From JAFKKS01 sp050187875 (lineage in GTDB: Bacteria; Pseudomonadota; Alphaproteobacteria; Rhizobiales; Xanthobacteraceae), in contig JBFWXB010000009.1 in NCBI GenBank assembly GCA_050187875.1, forward strand, positions 1 to 64,000: a stretch of DNA of 64,000 nt, given 5' to 3'. Every line of letters begins with the position of its first letter. Within the stretch, counting starts at the first letter, position 1. The notes under the pieces were generated by a model. It saw only the letters and a list, made by a program, of their open reading frames with translations, ran no database searches and was not told the origin of the DNA. Shown here in pieces: positions 27,872 through 36,357 of the stretch. The position numbers and the translations under genes are program-made.

Positions 27872-29425
27872 GTGAAACTCACCGATTTCACGAACCATCA
27901 GGACGCGCTGCGCCACTTTTCGCCAACGAAACTCTGGGAGCTGTTCGAGGGCAACAAGGATACGCTCAATATCGCACATGAATGCGTCGACCGGCATGTC
28001 GCACCGGGGCGTGTGGCAGTGCTTGTGGCGCACGCCGATGGACGTGACGAGGCCTTGACGTTCGAGGAGCTGTCGGCCTGGTCGTCGCGCTTTGCGCATT
28101 GGCTTGCTGCGCGCGGCGTCGAAGCCGGCGATCGCGTCGCGATCATGCTCGAGCCCTCGCGCGCATTCTACGTCGCGCTCTTCGGTGCGATGAAGCGCGG
28201 CGCCATCGCGGTGCCCTTGTTCACCCTGTTCGGGCCGGATGGCGTCCGGTTGCGCGTCGACGACTGCACGCCGCGCGTCCTGATCACTAACAAAGAAAAG
28301 GCCACAACGGCCCAAGGCATCAAAGGGCTCGATGTCATTGTGGCGGACAATGCGTTCTTCGACGAATTGGCGCCGTTCGACGCGCACTATCGGACGGCCA
28401 CGAAGCCCGACGATCTCGCAATGTTTCAGTACACATCGGGCACGACGCGCGAACTTCCGGCCGCGGTGAAACATACCCATCGCGCCATCGTCGTCGTGAT
28501 GATCGCCGCGCTTTACGGCACCGGCATCCGCCCGGGCGACCGCTATTTCTGCCCCTCCTCCCCCGCATGGGGGCACGGACTTTGGCACGGCACGCTCTCG
28601 CCGCTCGCGCTTGGCGTCACCACCGGCACGATGGCCGGCAAGTTCGATGCCGTCCGCCTCCTGAAAGCTTTGCAGGATTACGAGATCACGAATCTCTCCG
28701 CTGCCGCGACGCACTATCGCATGATGAAAAGTTCGGGCGCCGCCGATAACTTCCGCTACGCGATCGAAAAGCTGTCCTACACCGGCGAGCCGATCGACAC
28801 CGCCACCCTCGAATTCGTCGATGCCACATTCGGCGGCATCCCGGTCTGCAGCATCTACGGCACGACCGAGGTTGGCGTCATTCTCGTGAATTTCCCCGGC
28901 GCCAAGGACTACGTCGTCAAGCCGGGCTCGCTTGGAATGGCGGTGCCCGGCGCACGCGTCGAAGTGCATGACGCGCAGGGCAAGGTCGCCATCCCAAACA
29001 GCATCGGAGAGATCAAGGTCTGGCGACGCGATGCGTGGTTTCCGACTAAGGACCTCGGCTACACCGACGAAGACGGCTACTTCTATCACGCCGGGCGCGC
29101 CGACGACGTCATCATCTCGGCCGGCTGGACGATGAGCGCCGTCGAAATCGAAGACGTGCTGCTCAAGCATCCCGATGTGCGCGAGACCGCCGTGATCGGC
29201 GTCGGCGACAAGCTGCGTGGACAAGTGGTGAAGGCGTTTGTCGTGAGCGCGCGGCAGGGCGACGAGGTCTTCACGCGCGAACTGCAGGATTTCACGCGCA
29301 GCCGCCTGAGCCAGCATGAATATCCGCGACACGTCGCGTTCGTCAGCGAATTGCCGAAAACGCCGGCCGGCAAAGTCAACCGCAAGGTCCTGCGCGAGCG
29401 CGAGCAGGCCAGCCTTTCAACCTAG
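27872..29425 (+). CDS. Acyl-CoA synthetase of the ANL (AMP-forming ligase) superfamily
   Basis: A ligase of about 517 residues that adenylates a carboxylic acid and makes its CoA thioester. Late motifs are standard: SIYGTTEVGVILVNF, the hinge aspartate in TKDLGYTDEDGYFYHAGRADD, VSAVEIE-like MSAVEIEDVLLKHP, and a C-terminal catalytic Lys in KTPAGKVNRKVLRE. The ATP-loop is unusual: YTSGTTRELPAAVKH at residues 187-201 replaces the common YTSGTTGxPKGV. I prefer the GTG at 27872 with CGGAGG upstream; the ATG at 27821 lies inside a palindrome and has no ribosome-binding site. It is first of the rightward operon; the substrate is unknown, medium-chain or aromatic acids being possible. Confidence 0.88.
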   Translation: MKLTDFTNHQDALRHFSPTKLWELFEGNKDTLNIAHECVDRHVAPGRVAVLVAHADGRDEALTFEELSAWSSRFAHWLAARGVEAGDRVAIMLEPSRAFYVALFGAMKRGAIAVPLFTLFGPDGVRLRVDDCTPRVLITNKEKATTAQGIKGLDVIVADNAFFDELAPFDAHYRTATKPDDLAMFQYTSGTTRELPAAVKHTHRAIVVVMIAALYGTGIRPGDRYFCPSSPAWGHGLWHGTLSPLALGVTTGTMAGKFDAVRLLKALQDYEITNLSAAATHYRMMKSSGAADNFRYAIEKLSYTGEPIDTATLEFVDATFGGIPVCSIYGTTEVGVILVNFPGAKDYVVKPGSLGMAVPGARVEVHDAQGKVAIPNSIGEIKVWRRDAWFPTKDLGYTDEDGYFYHAGRADDVIISAGWTMSAVEIEDVLLKHPDVRETAVIGVGDKLRGQVVKAFVVSARQGDEVFTRELQDFTRSRLSQHEYPRHVAFVSELPKTPAGKVNRKVLREREQASLST

Positions 29426-29442
29426 CGAACCATGGGTGCCCG

Positions 29443-30582
29443 ATGACCGCATACGATTCCGGCCTATTTCCCAAGATTACTGACCGCGGGCTCGACGAGC
29501 TGCGCCAGCGCATCGGGATCGCGATCGAAGATACGCTGGAGCCGTGGTGTCACGAGGCGACGCGCGACAACATCCGCCATTACGCGCACGGTATCGGCGA
29601 CGACAATCCCCTGTGGTGCGACCCGGCTTACGCGAAGAAAACGCGCCATGGCGACGTCATCGCGCTGCCGAGCTTTCTCTTCGCGACGAGCCGCATCATT
29701 TCCGGCTATGTCGGCGGATTGCCCGGCGTGCATGCGATGTGGGCCGGCGCCGACTGGAACTGGCACAAGACCGTGCATCGCAATGACGAGATCACGACCA
29801 CGGCGCATCTCAAGGACCTGATCGAGCACGAAACGCGCTTCGCCGGCCGCGCCATCCAGCAGATCTATCGCGTCCGCTTCTACAATCAGACGGGCGACCT
29901 CGTCGCCGACGCGGACAGCTGGTGCTTCCGCACCGACCGCGACGTCGCGCGCGAGGAAGGCACGAAATACACGGAGCTGCGCAAGAAGGGACAGAAGCGC
30001 TACACGCAGGAGGAGCTCTCCGCGATCTACAAGCATTACGCCGAGGAGGAGATCCGCGGCGCCAAGACGCGCTACTTCGAGGACGTCGCCGTCGGCGACA
30101 AGCTGCCGACAATGGTGAAGGGGCCGATGACCGTCACCGGCTTCATCGCTTTCGCTCAAGGGTGGGGCGGCCTCTACATCCGCGCCAACAAGCTCGCGTG
30201 GAAGCAGGCGCACCGCCATCCCGGCCTCGGCATCCCGAACAAATTCAACATCCCCGATTGCCCCGAGCGCGTGCATTGGGAAGACGACTTCGCGAAGATG
30301 GTCGGCGCACCGGGCGCTTACGACTACGGGCCGGAGCGCTGCTCGTGGCTTACGCATCACCTCACCAACTGGATGGGTGACGACGGCATGCTCCGCCGTG
30401 CGACCAGCAAGATCCGCCGCCACAATCCAGAAGGCGACGCCCTCTTCATCAATGGCCAGGTGACGCGGAAATTCGAGGAGGACGGCCGCCATCTCGTCGA
30501 GATCGCGCAGGAAGCGAAGAACCAGGACGGCGAACTCTCGATCGTCGGCACCGGCATCGTCGAGCTTCCGACGAAGCGCTGA
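29443..30582 (+). CDS. MaoC-like / FAS1-like acyl-CoA dehydratase (double hot-dog)
   Basis: A 379-residue protein with two hot-dog domains: an N-terminal FAS1-like MaoC dehydratase half (about 25-165; the region NIRHYAHGIGDDNPLWCD and TRHGDVIALPSFLF bears the typical Asp/His) and a divergent C-terminal half (about 205-375). This family hydrates or dehydrates enoyl- or hydroxyacyl-CoA, including mesaconyl- and itaconyl-type C5 dicarboxyl-CoAs. It begins 17 bases after the ligase and precedes a CitE-like lyase. The pair hydratase-lyase is the arrangement of itaconate and mesaconate breakdown, which is a hypothesis here, not a finding. Confidence 0.86.
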   Translation: MTAYDSGLFPKITDRGLDELRQRIGIAIEDTLEPWCHEATRDNIRHYAHGIGDDNPLWCDPAYAKKTRHGDVIALPSFLFATSRIISGYVGGLPGVHAMWAGADWNWHKTVHRNDEITTTAHLKDLIEHETRFAGRAIQQIYRVRFYNQTGDLVADADSWCFRTDRDVAREEGTKYTELRKKGQKRYTQEELSAIYKHYAEEEIRGAKTRYFEDVAVGDKLPTMVKGPMTVTGFIAFAQGWGGLYIRANKLAWKQAHRHPGLGIPNKFNIPDCPERVHWEDDFAKMVGAPGAYDYGPERCSWLTHHLTNWMGDDGMLRRATSKIRRHNPEGDALFINGQVTRKFEEDGRHLVEIAQEAKNQDGELSIVGTGIVELPTKR

Positions 30583-30640
30583 GTCCGGTAGGACGTTGCG
30601 CAGAGCCTGGACTCCTCCGGGCCAAGGTCGGTGCCGTCTG

Positions 30641-31546
30641 ATGCGCAATCGTCCGCTCCCGCGCTTGATGCGCAGCAAGCTCTTCGTGCCGGGCTCCCGG
30701 CCGGAGCTTTTTGCCAAGGCCGCGGCCGGGGCTGCGGACGCCCTCTCGTTCGATCTCGAGGACGCCGTCGCGCCCCAGCGCAAAGCGCAAGCCCGCGATG
30801 CCGTCGCGGCATTTCTGCGCGCGCAGGCGAAAGATCATCGCAAGCTTATCGTCGTGCGCGTCAACGGGTTTGCAAGCGGGCTGCTAGAGGATGATCTGCG
30901 CGCCGTCGTTGGCGCCGGCCTCGATGTCGTCAACCTACCGATGATCGAGGATGCGTCGCAAGTCCGCGACGTGGCCGCCATACTGTCGCGGCTCGAGCAT
31001 GCGGCAGGGGCGATCGAGCCTCTCGGCATCCTCGCCAATATCGAGACGCCGAAAAGCGTTCGGCTCGCGGCTGAGATCGCAACCGCGCATGAGCGCGTCT
31101 GCGGCCTGCAGATCGGCTACGCCGACCTGTTCGAGCCTTATGGCATCGATCGCAGCGATACGACCGCCCTCGCCCATGTCCGCATGACTGTGCGGCTCGC
31201 CGCTGCCGAAGCCGGCATTCCGGCCTTCGACGGCGCTTATGCCGGGATGAACGATCCGGAACGCTTCCGCGCCGAATGCGCGGCGGCTTTGGCGCTTGGC
31301 TTCGCCGGAAAGAGTTGCATCCATCCCTCGCAGGTTCCACTCGCGAACGCCGCCTTCGCGCCGAGCGCCGGCGAGCTTGCCAAGGCGCGCCGCATCGCCA
31401 CTGCGGCCGATGAAGCCGAAGCAAACGGCGTCGGCGCATTTTTGGTCGACGGACAGATGATCGACGCACCGTTCCTTGCACGCGCGCGCGCCGTCATCGC
31501 TTGGGCGGATCAGATCGCCGCTCGCGAAAGGGAAGAAGGCGCGTGA
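30641..31546 (+). CDS. CoA ester lyase, HpcH/HpaI (CitE-like) family
   Basis: A 301-residue TIM-barrel lyase related to citrate lyase beta, malyl-CoA and citramalyl-CoA lyases. It starts with RSKLFVPGSRPELFAKA, then ALSFDLEDAVAP (metal and CoA contacts), NIETPKSVRLAAEI, GYADLFEPYGI and the C-terminal GFAGKSCIHPSQV, all typical. It would split a 3-hydroxyacyl-CoA such as citramalyl-CoA or malyl-CoA into acetyl-CoA and a 2-oxoacid. Start choice is uncertain: ATG 30641 or 30668; the TTG further upstream is unlikely. Its stop overlaps the start of the next CoA-transferase by four bases (GTGA). Confidence 0.9.
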   Translation: MRNRPLPRLMRSKLFVPGSRPELFAKAAAGAADALSFDLEDAVAPQRKAQARDAVAAFLRAQAKDHRKLIVVRVNGFASGLLEDDLRAVVGAGLDVVNLPMIEDASQVRDVAAILSRLEHAAGAIEPLGILANIETPKSVRLAAEIATAHERVCGLQIGYADLFEPYGIDRSDTTALAHVRMTVRLAAAEAGIPAFDGAYAGMNDPERFRAECAAALALGFAGKSCIHPSQVPLANAAFAPSAGELAKARRIATAADEAEANGVGAFLVDGQMIDAPFLARARAVIAWADQIAAREREEGA

Positions 31547-32766
31547 CGAATTTCGTGCGCAAACAATTCGATCCGCAGGCAAAGGGCGCTCTCGACGGCG
31601 TGCGCGTGATCGATCTTTCGCGCCTCGTCGCCGGCAATGTTTTGACGAAAGTCCTCGCCGACCATGGCGCCGACGTCATCAAGGTCGAGCCGCCGGAAGG
31701 CGATACGCTGCGGGCCTGGCGCGTGAAGGGAATTTCGACCACTTGGAAGACCTGGTGCCGCAACAAGAAGAGCGTGTGCCTCCAATTGCGCGCACCGGAA
31801 GCGCAGGAGATTGTGCGCCGCCTCGTGCGCGATGCGGCGATCTTCGTCGAGAGCTTCCGCCCCGGCGTGATCGAGGCGATGGGCTTCGGCCCCGACGCGC
31901 TCCTCGCGATCAATCCGAAGCTCGTGATCGTGCGCGTCTCCGGCTGGGGCCAAACGGGACCCTATCGGCACAAGCCGGGCTTCGGCACGCTGGTCGAAGG
32001 CTATTCCGGCTTCGCGGCCATCAATGGCTATGCCGACCGCGCGCCGGTGTTGCCACCGATGTTCATGGGCGACGCCTACGCCGGCCTCTACGGCGCGGCC
32101 GCGACGATGATCGCGCTGCGCGCGGCAGAGGGCGCCTACGGCAGAGGTCAGGTCCTCGATGTCTCGCTGTTCGAGCCGATGCTCGCGGTGCTCGAACCGC
32201 AGATCGCGAACTATCGCCTCACCGGCCAAGTGAAGCCGCGCACCGGCAGCCGCAGCACCAATACGGCGCCGCGCAACGCCTATCAGACCAAGGACGGCGG
32301 CTGGGTCTGCCTCTCCGCCTCGACGCAGGGCATGACCGAGAAGCTCTTGAAGAGCATCGGCCGCGCCGAGTTGATCGACGATCCGCGCTTCCGCACCAAT
32401 GCCGACCGCCTCGCCAATATCGACGCGATCGACGGGATTGTGGCCACCTTCATCGCCGCACGCACGACCGCCGAAAATCTCGCGCATTTCGACAAGGCCG
32501 GCGTCACCATCGGGCCGATCATGGATGCCGCCGACCTGAGCGATGATAGCTATGTCGCGGCGCGCGAAGCGATGATCGAAGTACCGGACGAGGACATCGG
32601 CTGGCTGCCGATGCACGGCGACATCCCCCGGATGTCCGGCACGCCCGGCATTCTCGCCCGCCCCGCGCCAAAGCTCGGCGAGCACAACCGTGAGATCCTC
32701 GCGTCCGTGCTTTCGGAGGATGAACGGCAAGCCTTCGAGGCCAGCGGCGTGATCCACGCCGGCTGA
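31543..32766 (+). CDS. Family III CoA-transferase (CaiB/BaiF), copy 3
   Basis: A 407-residue family III CoA-transferase with GVRVIDLSRLVAGN, ADVIKVEPPEGD, NKKSVCLQLRAPE and probable catalytic D177 in MFMGDAYAGLYG. The GTG start at 31543 overlaps the previous stop codon (GTGA) and has a purine-rich ribosome-binding site, so translation is coupled to the lyase. It is the third such enzyme in one regulated block and the last gene of the rightward operon. A likely role is exchange of CoA between the incoming acid and a product such as succinate or acetate. Confidence 0.93.
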   Translation: MTNFVRKQFDPQAKGALDGVRVIDLSRLVAGNVLTKVLADHGADVIKVEPPEGDTLRAWRVKGISTTWKTWCRNKKSVCLQLRAPEAQEIVRRLVRDAAIFVESFRPGVIEAMGFGPDALLAINPKLVIVRVSGWGQTGPYRHKPGFGTLVEGYSGFAAINGYADRAPVLPPMFMGDAYAGLYGAAATMIALRAAEGAYGRGQVLDVSLFEPMLAVLEPQIANYRLTGQVKPRTGSRSTNTAPRNAYQTKDGGWVCLSASTQGMTEKLLKSIGRAELIDDPRFRTNADRLANIDAIDGIVATFIAARTTAENLAHFDKAGVTIGPIMDAADLSDDSYVAAREAMIEVPDEDIGWLPMHGDIPRMSGTPGILARPAPKLGEHNREILASVLSEDERQAFEASGVIHAG

Positions 32767-32955
32767 GGGGCACTTCGCGGTCCCCTGACGTTGCATCGCG
32801 GCAACACCCGCCTGAAACACACCCGGCCAACGGCGATGTGAACGGCGCGGCGGGTTGTTTGCGCCGCCTTTCTATGGCCTTCAATCCGCCGGGCTTGGGG
32901 CACGTCGCGTTCGGGGCGAATCGGGACGGACACTCATCAACCCTGGGGCTTATCG

Positions 32956-33567
32956 ATGATCTTTCGGACGGCAGGTGCGGTACTTTTGGCGGGAGCGATG
33001 CTCGCCGGCACGGTTGCGGCTCATGCGGACCCGTCTTGGGACCGGGAGGGGCGTTTCACGGGCGGCGCGCCGAATTCGCAACTCGGCAAGTGGAACTTCC
33101 TTGGCATCGGTGGCGGCAGCTCTGGCCCGATCGCCCGCGCGACGGTCCCGATCCAGACCAACGAGCGCGCCGGCACGATCATCATCAACACGAAGGAGCG
33201 GCGGCTCTATCTCGTGCTCGGAAACGGCACCGCGCTGCGCTACGGCATCGGCGTCGGCCGCGTCGGCTTTACCTGGGCCGGCGTGAAGACGATCACGGCC
33301 AAGAAGGAATGGCCGAGCTGGACCCCGCCGGCGCAAATGCTCAAGCGCCGCCCGGACCTGCCGCGCTTCATGAAAGGCGGCATCGAAAATCCGCTTGGCG
33401 CCCGCGCCATGTATCTCGGCTCGACGCTCTACCGCATCCACGGCTCAAACGAGCCGGAGACAATCGGCCAAGCGGTCTCTTCGGGCTGCTTCCGCATGAC
33501 CAACGAGGATGTGACTGATCTTTACGACCGGGTGAAGGTCGGCGCCAAGGTCATCATCCTGCGCTGA
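32956..33567 (+). CDS. L,D-transpeptidase (YkuD domain)
   Basis: A 203-residue periplasmic enzyme with a signal peptide (cut near AHADPSW). The YkuD domain covers about residues 73-203: IIINTKERRLYLVLGNG, then the catalytic centre with H162 in RIHGSNEP and C178 in SSGCFRMTNEDV, with R180 after it. These enzymes make 3-3 peptidoglycan crosslinks or attach lipoproteins to peptidoglycan. The size and GIENPLGARAMYLG segment match ErfK/YbiS/YcfS/YnhG-type proteins. It is monocistronic and ends in a strong hairpin shared with the convergent DUF971 gene. Confidence 0.95.
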   Translation: MIFRTAGAVLLAGAMLAGTVAAHADPSWDREGRFTGGAPNSQLGKWNFLGIGGGSSGPIARATVPIQTNERAGTIIINTKERRLYLVLGNGTALRYGIGVGRVGFTWAGVKTITAKKEWPSWTPPAQMLKRRPDLPRFMKGGIENPLGARAMYLGSTLYRIHGSNEPETIGQAVSSGCFRMTNEDVTDLYDRVKVGAKVIILR

Positions 33568-33592
33568 CGCCGGTGCCTCCTGCAGAACTTCG

Positions 33593-33615
33593 ATCGCCGG
33601 GCCTTGCCCGGCGAT
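33593..33615. terminator. Hairpin between convergent genes, probable bidirectional terminator
   Basis: ATCGCCGGGC-CTT-GCCCGGCGAT is a perfect ten-base-pair stem with a three-base loop, 25 bases past the L,D-transpeptidase stop and just after the DUF971 gene on the other strand. The T-run after it on the plus strand is short. Confidence 0.6.
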
Positions 33616-33620
33616 TGCGT

Positions 33621-33995
33621 TTATGGGTCGCGGGACATCCCTTTGGATGTCAGCTCGTCGAGATAACTCTGCCAGCGCGGCCCCTCCTCCTGCCCCAGCT
33701 CGCGCAGATAAGCCCAGCTGTAAATCCCCGTTGAGTGCAGGTCGTCGAAGGTAAGGCGCACGGCATAGTTGCCGATCGGCGAAACCTCGAGAATGGCGAC
33801 ATTCCGTTTGCCGGCGACTGTCTTGCGCTCCGCCGGGCTATGGCCCTGGACCTCCGCGCTCGGGCTCGTGACGCGCAGATACTCGGCGCGCAACGCAAAA
33901 TGCGCGCCGTCATCGAATGTGATCGAGAGGCTCTTCTTGTCTTTCGCCAGCCGAAGCTCGGTCGGCCACGTTTCGGAGCTTGCTTTCGCCGCCAT
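33621..33995 (-). CDS. DUF971 domain-containing protein
   Basis: A 124-residue protein that is essentially one DUF971 domain, the small zinc-containing fold also found at the N-terminus of gamma-butyrobetaine hydroxylases. Visible marks: WPTELRLAKDKKSLSITFDDG, LRAEYLRVTSPSAEVQGHSP, and the late TFDDLHSTGIYSWAYLREL. Stand-alone versions often lie near Mrp/ApbC or molybdenum-cofactor genes; here moaA is next, divergently placed 190 bases away. The role is unproven; iron-sulfur or metal handling is the usual guess. Confidence 0.88.
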   Translation of the reverse strand: MAAKASSETWPTELRLAKDKKSLSITFDDGAHFALRAEYLRVTSPSAEVQGHSPAERKTVAGKRNVAILEVSPIGNYAVRLTFDDLHSTGIYSWAYLRELGQEEGPRWQSYLDELTSKGMSRDP

Positions 33996-34114
33996 GATGG
34001 CTCCTTGAGCGCCCTTGCCGCCACCGTGTCAAGGGGCCGAAAGGAGGCGTGGCGCAGCGCCGCGCCTTAGGCAACCGATTGAGCCCCTTTCATTTTCGCG
34101 CTCCAGCTTTCATA

Positions 34115-34159
34115 TTAGCGGGAGCCCCGCGGCCAACTTAGCGGAGCCCCGCGGCCAAC
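34115..34159. repeat. Two-copy tandem repeat upstream of moaA
   Basis: TTAGCGGGAGCCCCGCGGCC plus AAC (34115-34137) is followed directly by the same unit lacking one G (34138-34159). Each unit can form a small GC-rich hairpin. It lies 27 bases before the moaA start, in the probable leader. Confidence 0.7.
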
Positions 34160-34186
34160 GCTCGGCCGGGTGAAAGTTTGCTGGAC

Positions 34187-35212
34187 ATGGACATCGAGAC
34201 CACATCACTGCACCCCGCCCCGCTCGTCGATAGCTTCGGGCGAGGGATCACCTATCTGCGTGTGTCGGTGACCGACCGGTGCGATTTCCGCTGCGTCTAT
34301 TGCATGACGGAAAACATGTCATTCCTGCCCAAGCAGGACCTTCTCAGCCTCGAAGAACTTGATCGGGTTTGCAGCGCCTTCATTGCGCGCGGGGTGCGCA
34401 AGCTGCGCCTGACGGGTGGCGAGCCTTTGGTGCGCCGCGGCATCATGGGCCTGTTCGCCTCATTGTCGCGCCATCTCGAAAGCGGCGTCCTCGACGAACT
34501 GACATTGACGACGAATGGCTCGCAGCTCGCCAAGTATGCGGCTGACCTTAAGGCTCACGGAGTCAAGCGGGTTAATGTCTCGCTCGATACCCTCGACGCC
34601 GATAAATTCCGCGCCATCACGCGCTGGGGCGAATTGGACAAGGTACTGGCTGGCATCGACGCGGCGCAGGCCGCTGGCCTGAAGGTCAAGATCAATGCGG
34701 TCGCGCTTCGCAGCGTCAACGAGGATGAGCTGCCACGCCTCCTGGAATGGGCGCATGCCGGCGGCATGGACCTCACTCTGATCGAGGTGATGCCGCTCGG
34801 TGACATCGGCGAGACGCGCCTCGACCAATATCTGCCTTTGTCGCTCGCCCGCGCGCGCCTCGCGGAGCGTTTCACGCTCGAAGACATCGATTATCGCACC
34901 GGCGGACCCGCACGCTATGTGCGCGTAGCGGAAACAGGCGGCCGGCTCGGTTTCATCACGCCGCTGACGCATAATTTCTGTGAAAGCTGCAATCGCGTCC
35001 GCCTCACTTGCACCGGCACGTTATATATGTGCCTCGGTCAGGAAGATGCTGCGGATCTGCGCACCCCGTTGCGGATGTCCGAAAGCAACGACCTGCTGAA
35101 CGCAACAATTGATTCCGCTATTGCCCGCAAGCCCAAGGGACACGATTTCGTCATCGACCGGCGCAATCGCCAGCCCGCACTATCCCGCCATATGAGTGTG
35201 ACCGGCGGCTGA
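34187..35212 (+). CDS. moaA: GTP 3',8-cyclase (molybdenum cofactor synthesis)
   Basis: A 341-residue radical-SAM enzyme that starts molybdopterin synthesis by rearranging GTP. The N-terminal cluster cysteines are C32, C36 and C39 in DRCDFRCVYCM. The second cluster is in NFCESCNRVRLTCTG, the GTP-binding motif of MoaA. The chain ends in Gly-Gly, needed for activity with MoaC. TGGEPL follows the first cluster. Start is ATG 34187 or the TTG nine bases earlier; a tandem repeat occupies the leader. No other moa/moe gene is nearby. Confidence 0.96.
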   Translation: MDIETTSLHPAPLVDSFGRGITYLRVSVTDRCDFRCVYCMTENMSFLPKQDLLSLEELDRVCSAFIARGVRKLRLTGGEPLVRRGIMGLFASLSRHLESGVLDELTLTTNGSQLAKYAADLKAHGVKRVNVSLDTLDADKFRAITRWGELDKVLAGIDAAQAAGLKVKINAVALRSVNEDELPRLLEWAHAGGMDLTLIEVMPLGDIGETRLDQYLPLSLARARLAERFTLEDIDYRTGGPARYVRVAETGGRLGFITPLTHNFCESCNRVRLTCTGTLYMCLGQEDAADLRTPLRMSESNDLLNATIDSAIARKPKGHDFVIDRRNRQPALSRHMSVTGG

Positions 35213-35272
35213 TCCGCCGCCGCTGCGCCGTCGTTCTCCCGCCGCGCAGTCTGCCGAGGAAGAAAACGCAAG

Positions 35273-36172
35273 GTGCCGCTAGCACGCGCGAACCGCCGCG
35301 GCATCATCGCGGTCCTGGCGGCAACCGCTACGTTCTCGCTCAGCGATTCCATCATCAAAGCCGTCGCGCTCAAATATCCGGTCGGCGAAGCTTTGTTCGC
35401 GCGCGGTATCATGACAATCGTCATGGTCGGCACCGTCCTCCTCGCCTGGGGGCACGGCCCAGCTTTGCGGCACGGCTTGCGCGGACTTGTCTGTGCCCGC
35501 GCGACCCTGGAAGCCTTTGCCGCCATCCTTTTCACGTCGGCGGTCATTCACATGCCGCTCGCGTCACTTTCGACCATCCTGATGGCTTCACCGCTGATCC
35601 TGACGGTGCTCTCGGTGATCTTCTTCAAGGAAATGGTCGGGTGGCGTCGCTGGTCGGCGATCGCGGTCGGCTTTGCCGGCACGCTTTTCGTGGTCAAGCC
35701 GACGCCAGAATCCTTCAACATCTGGGCATTTCTCGGCCTAATCTGCGCGTGCACCTCGGCTTCGCGCGACATCATCACACGCAAGCTCGACATCGGCATC
35801 CCGGCGATCGTCATTTCCTTCATGTCGGCGGTGTCGGTGACGATCGCGGGCTGGCTGCTGGGGTTTGGCGAGACGTGGTCGCGCCTGCCGTTCGACCAGT
35901 TGGCCCTCCTCGGCATCTCGGCGGTTTTTCTCGCCGCGGGGAATTTTTTTATCGTTCTGGCCTTTCGCGGCGTCGACGTGTCGCTGGTTGCACCATTTCG
36001 CTACAGTACCCTTCTTTGGACTGGCCTTGCGGGCTATGTGGCCTTTGGTGAGATTCCCGACCGTTGGGCCTTCCTCGGCGCCGCGCTGATCGTCGGCAGC
36101 GGCGTCTATGCCCTGCACCGCGAGGCGGTTCGCGGCCGAGAACTCACCAGTCGCGTCACCCCTGGACGGTGA
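35273..36172 (+). CDS. EamA-family (DMT) transporter
   Basis: A 299-residue inner-membrane protein with ten hydrophobic segments in two EamA repeats (about 10-140 and 148-285). Typical motifs: FSLSDSIIKAVALKYP near the N-terminus, PLASLSTILMASPLILTVLSVIFFKE ending the first half (read as two adjoining segments), and APFRYSTLLWTGLAGYVAFGE ending the second. Starts at GTG 35273 with CGAGGA upstream. The C-terminus is basic and cytoplasmic. It lies between moaA and the TRAP permeases on the same strand; substrate unknown. Confidence 0.88.
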   Translation: MPLARANRRGIIAVLAATATFSLSDSIIKAVALKYPVGEALFARGIMTIVMVGTVLLAWGHGPALRHGLRGLVCARATLEAFAAILFTSAVIHMPLASLSTILMASPLILTVLSVIFFKEMVGWRRWSAIAVGFAGTLFVVKPTPESFNIWAFLGLICACTSASRDIITRKLDIGIPAIVISFMSAVSVTIAGWLLGFGETWSRLPFDQLALLGISAVFLAAGNFFIVLAFRGVDVSLVAPFRYSTLLWTGLAGYVAFGEIPDRWAFLGAALIVGSGVYALHREAVRGRELTSRVTPGR

Positions 36173-36278
36173 TCACGGTGCGGTGTTTCCCGCCTTAATT
36201 GAGCGCCTGATAAGATCGCCCCGACAACCTGAGAGAGTTGACGCCTGGCGCGCCATCTGGCGTAAACTCGCGCACGGC

Positions 36279-36297
36279 CTGGTCCGGAGGGGACCAG
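36279..36297 (+). promoter_or_regulatory. Hairpin with GGAGG loop upstream of the TRAP permease operon
   Basis: CTGGTCC-GGAGG-GGACCAG has perfect seven-base arms and a loop that equals a Shine-Dalgarno core. It lies about 60 bases before the GTG start of the small TRAP permease gene. TTGACG at about 36237 could be a -35 element upstream of it. A regulatory role is inference. Confidence 0.35.
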
Positions 36298-36357
36298 ACA
36301 CCACAGCGCAAGCGCGGGCTAACATCGCGCAGCGCCAAACAACCACACGGGGGAAGC

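Noticed and set aside
27068..29332. 754-codon open frame on the minus strand opposite the acyl-CoA ligase and running into iclR
   Set aside because: It lies antisense to strongly recognised genes, reads Arg/Ser/Ala-rich with no motif, and is a typical product of high third-position GC.
29464..30783. 439-codon open frame opposite the MaoC-like gene
   Set aside because: Antisense shadow without motifs; the plus-strand gene fits its operon.
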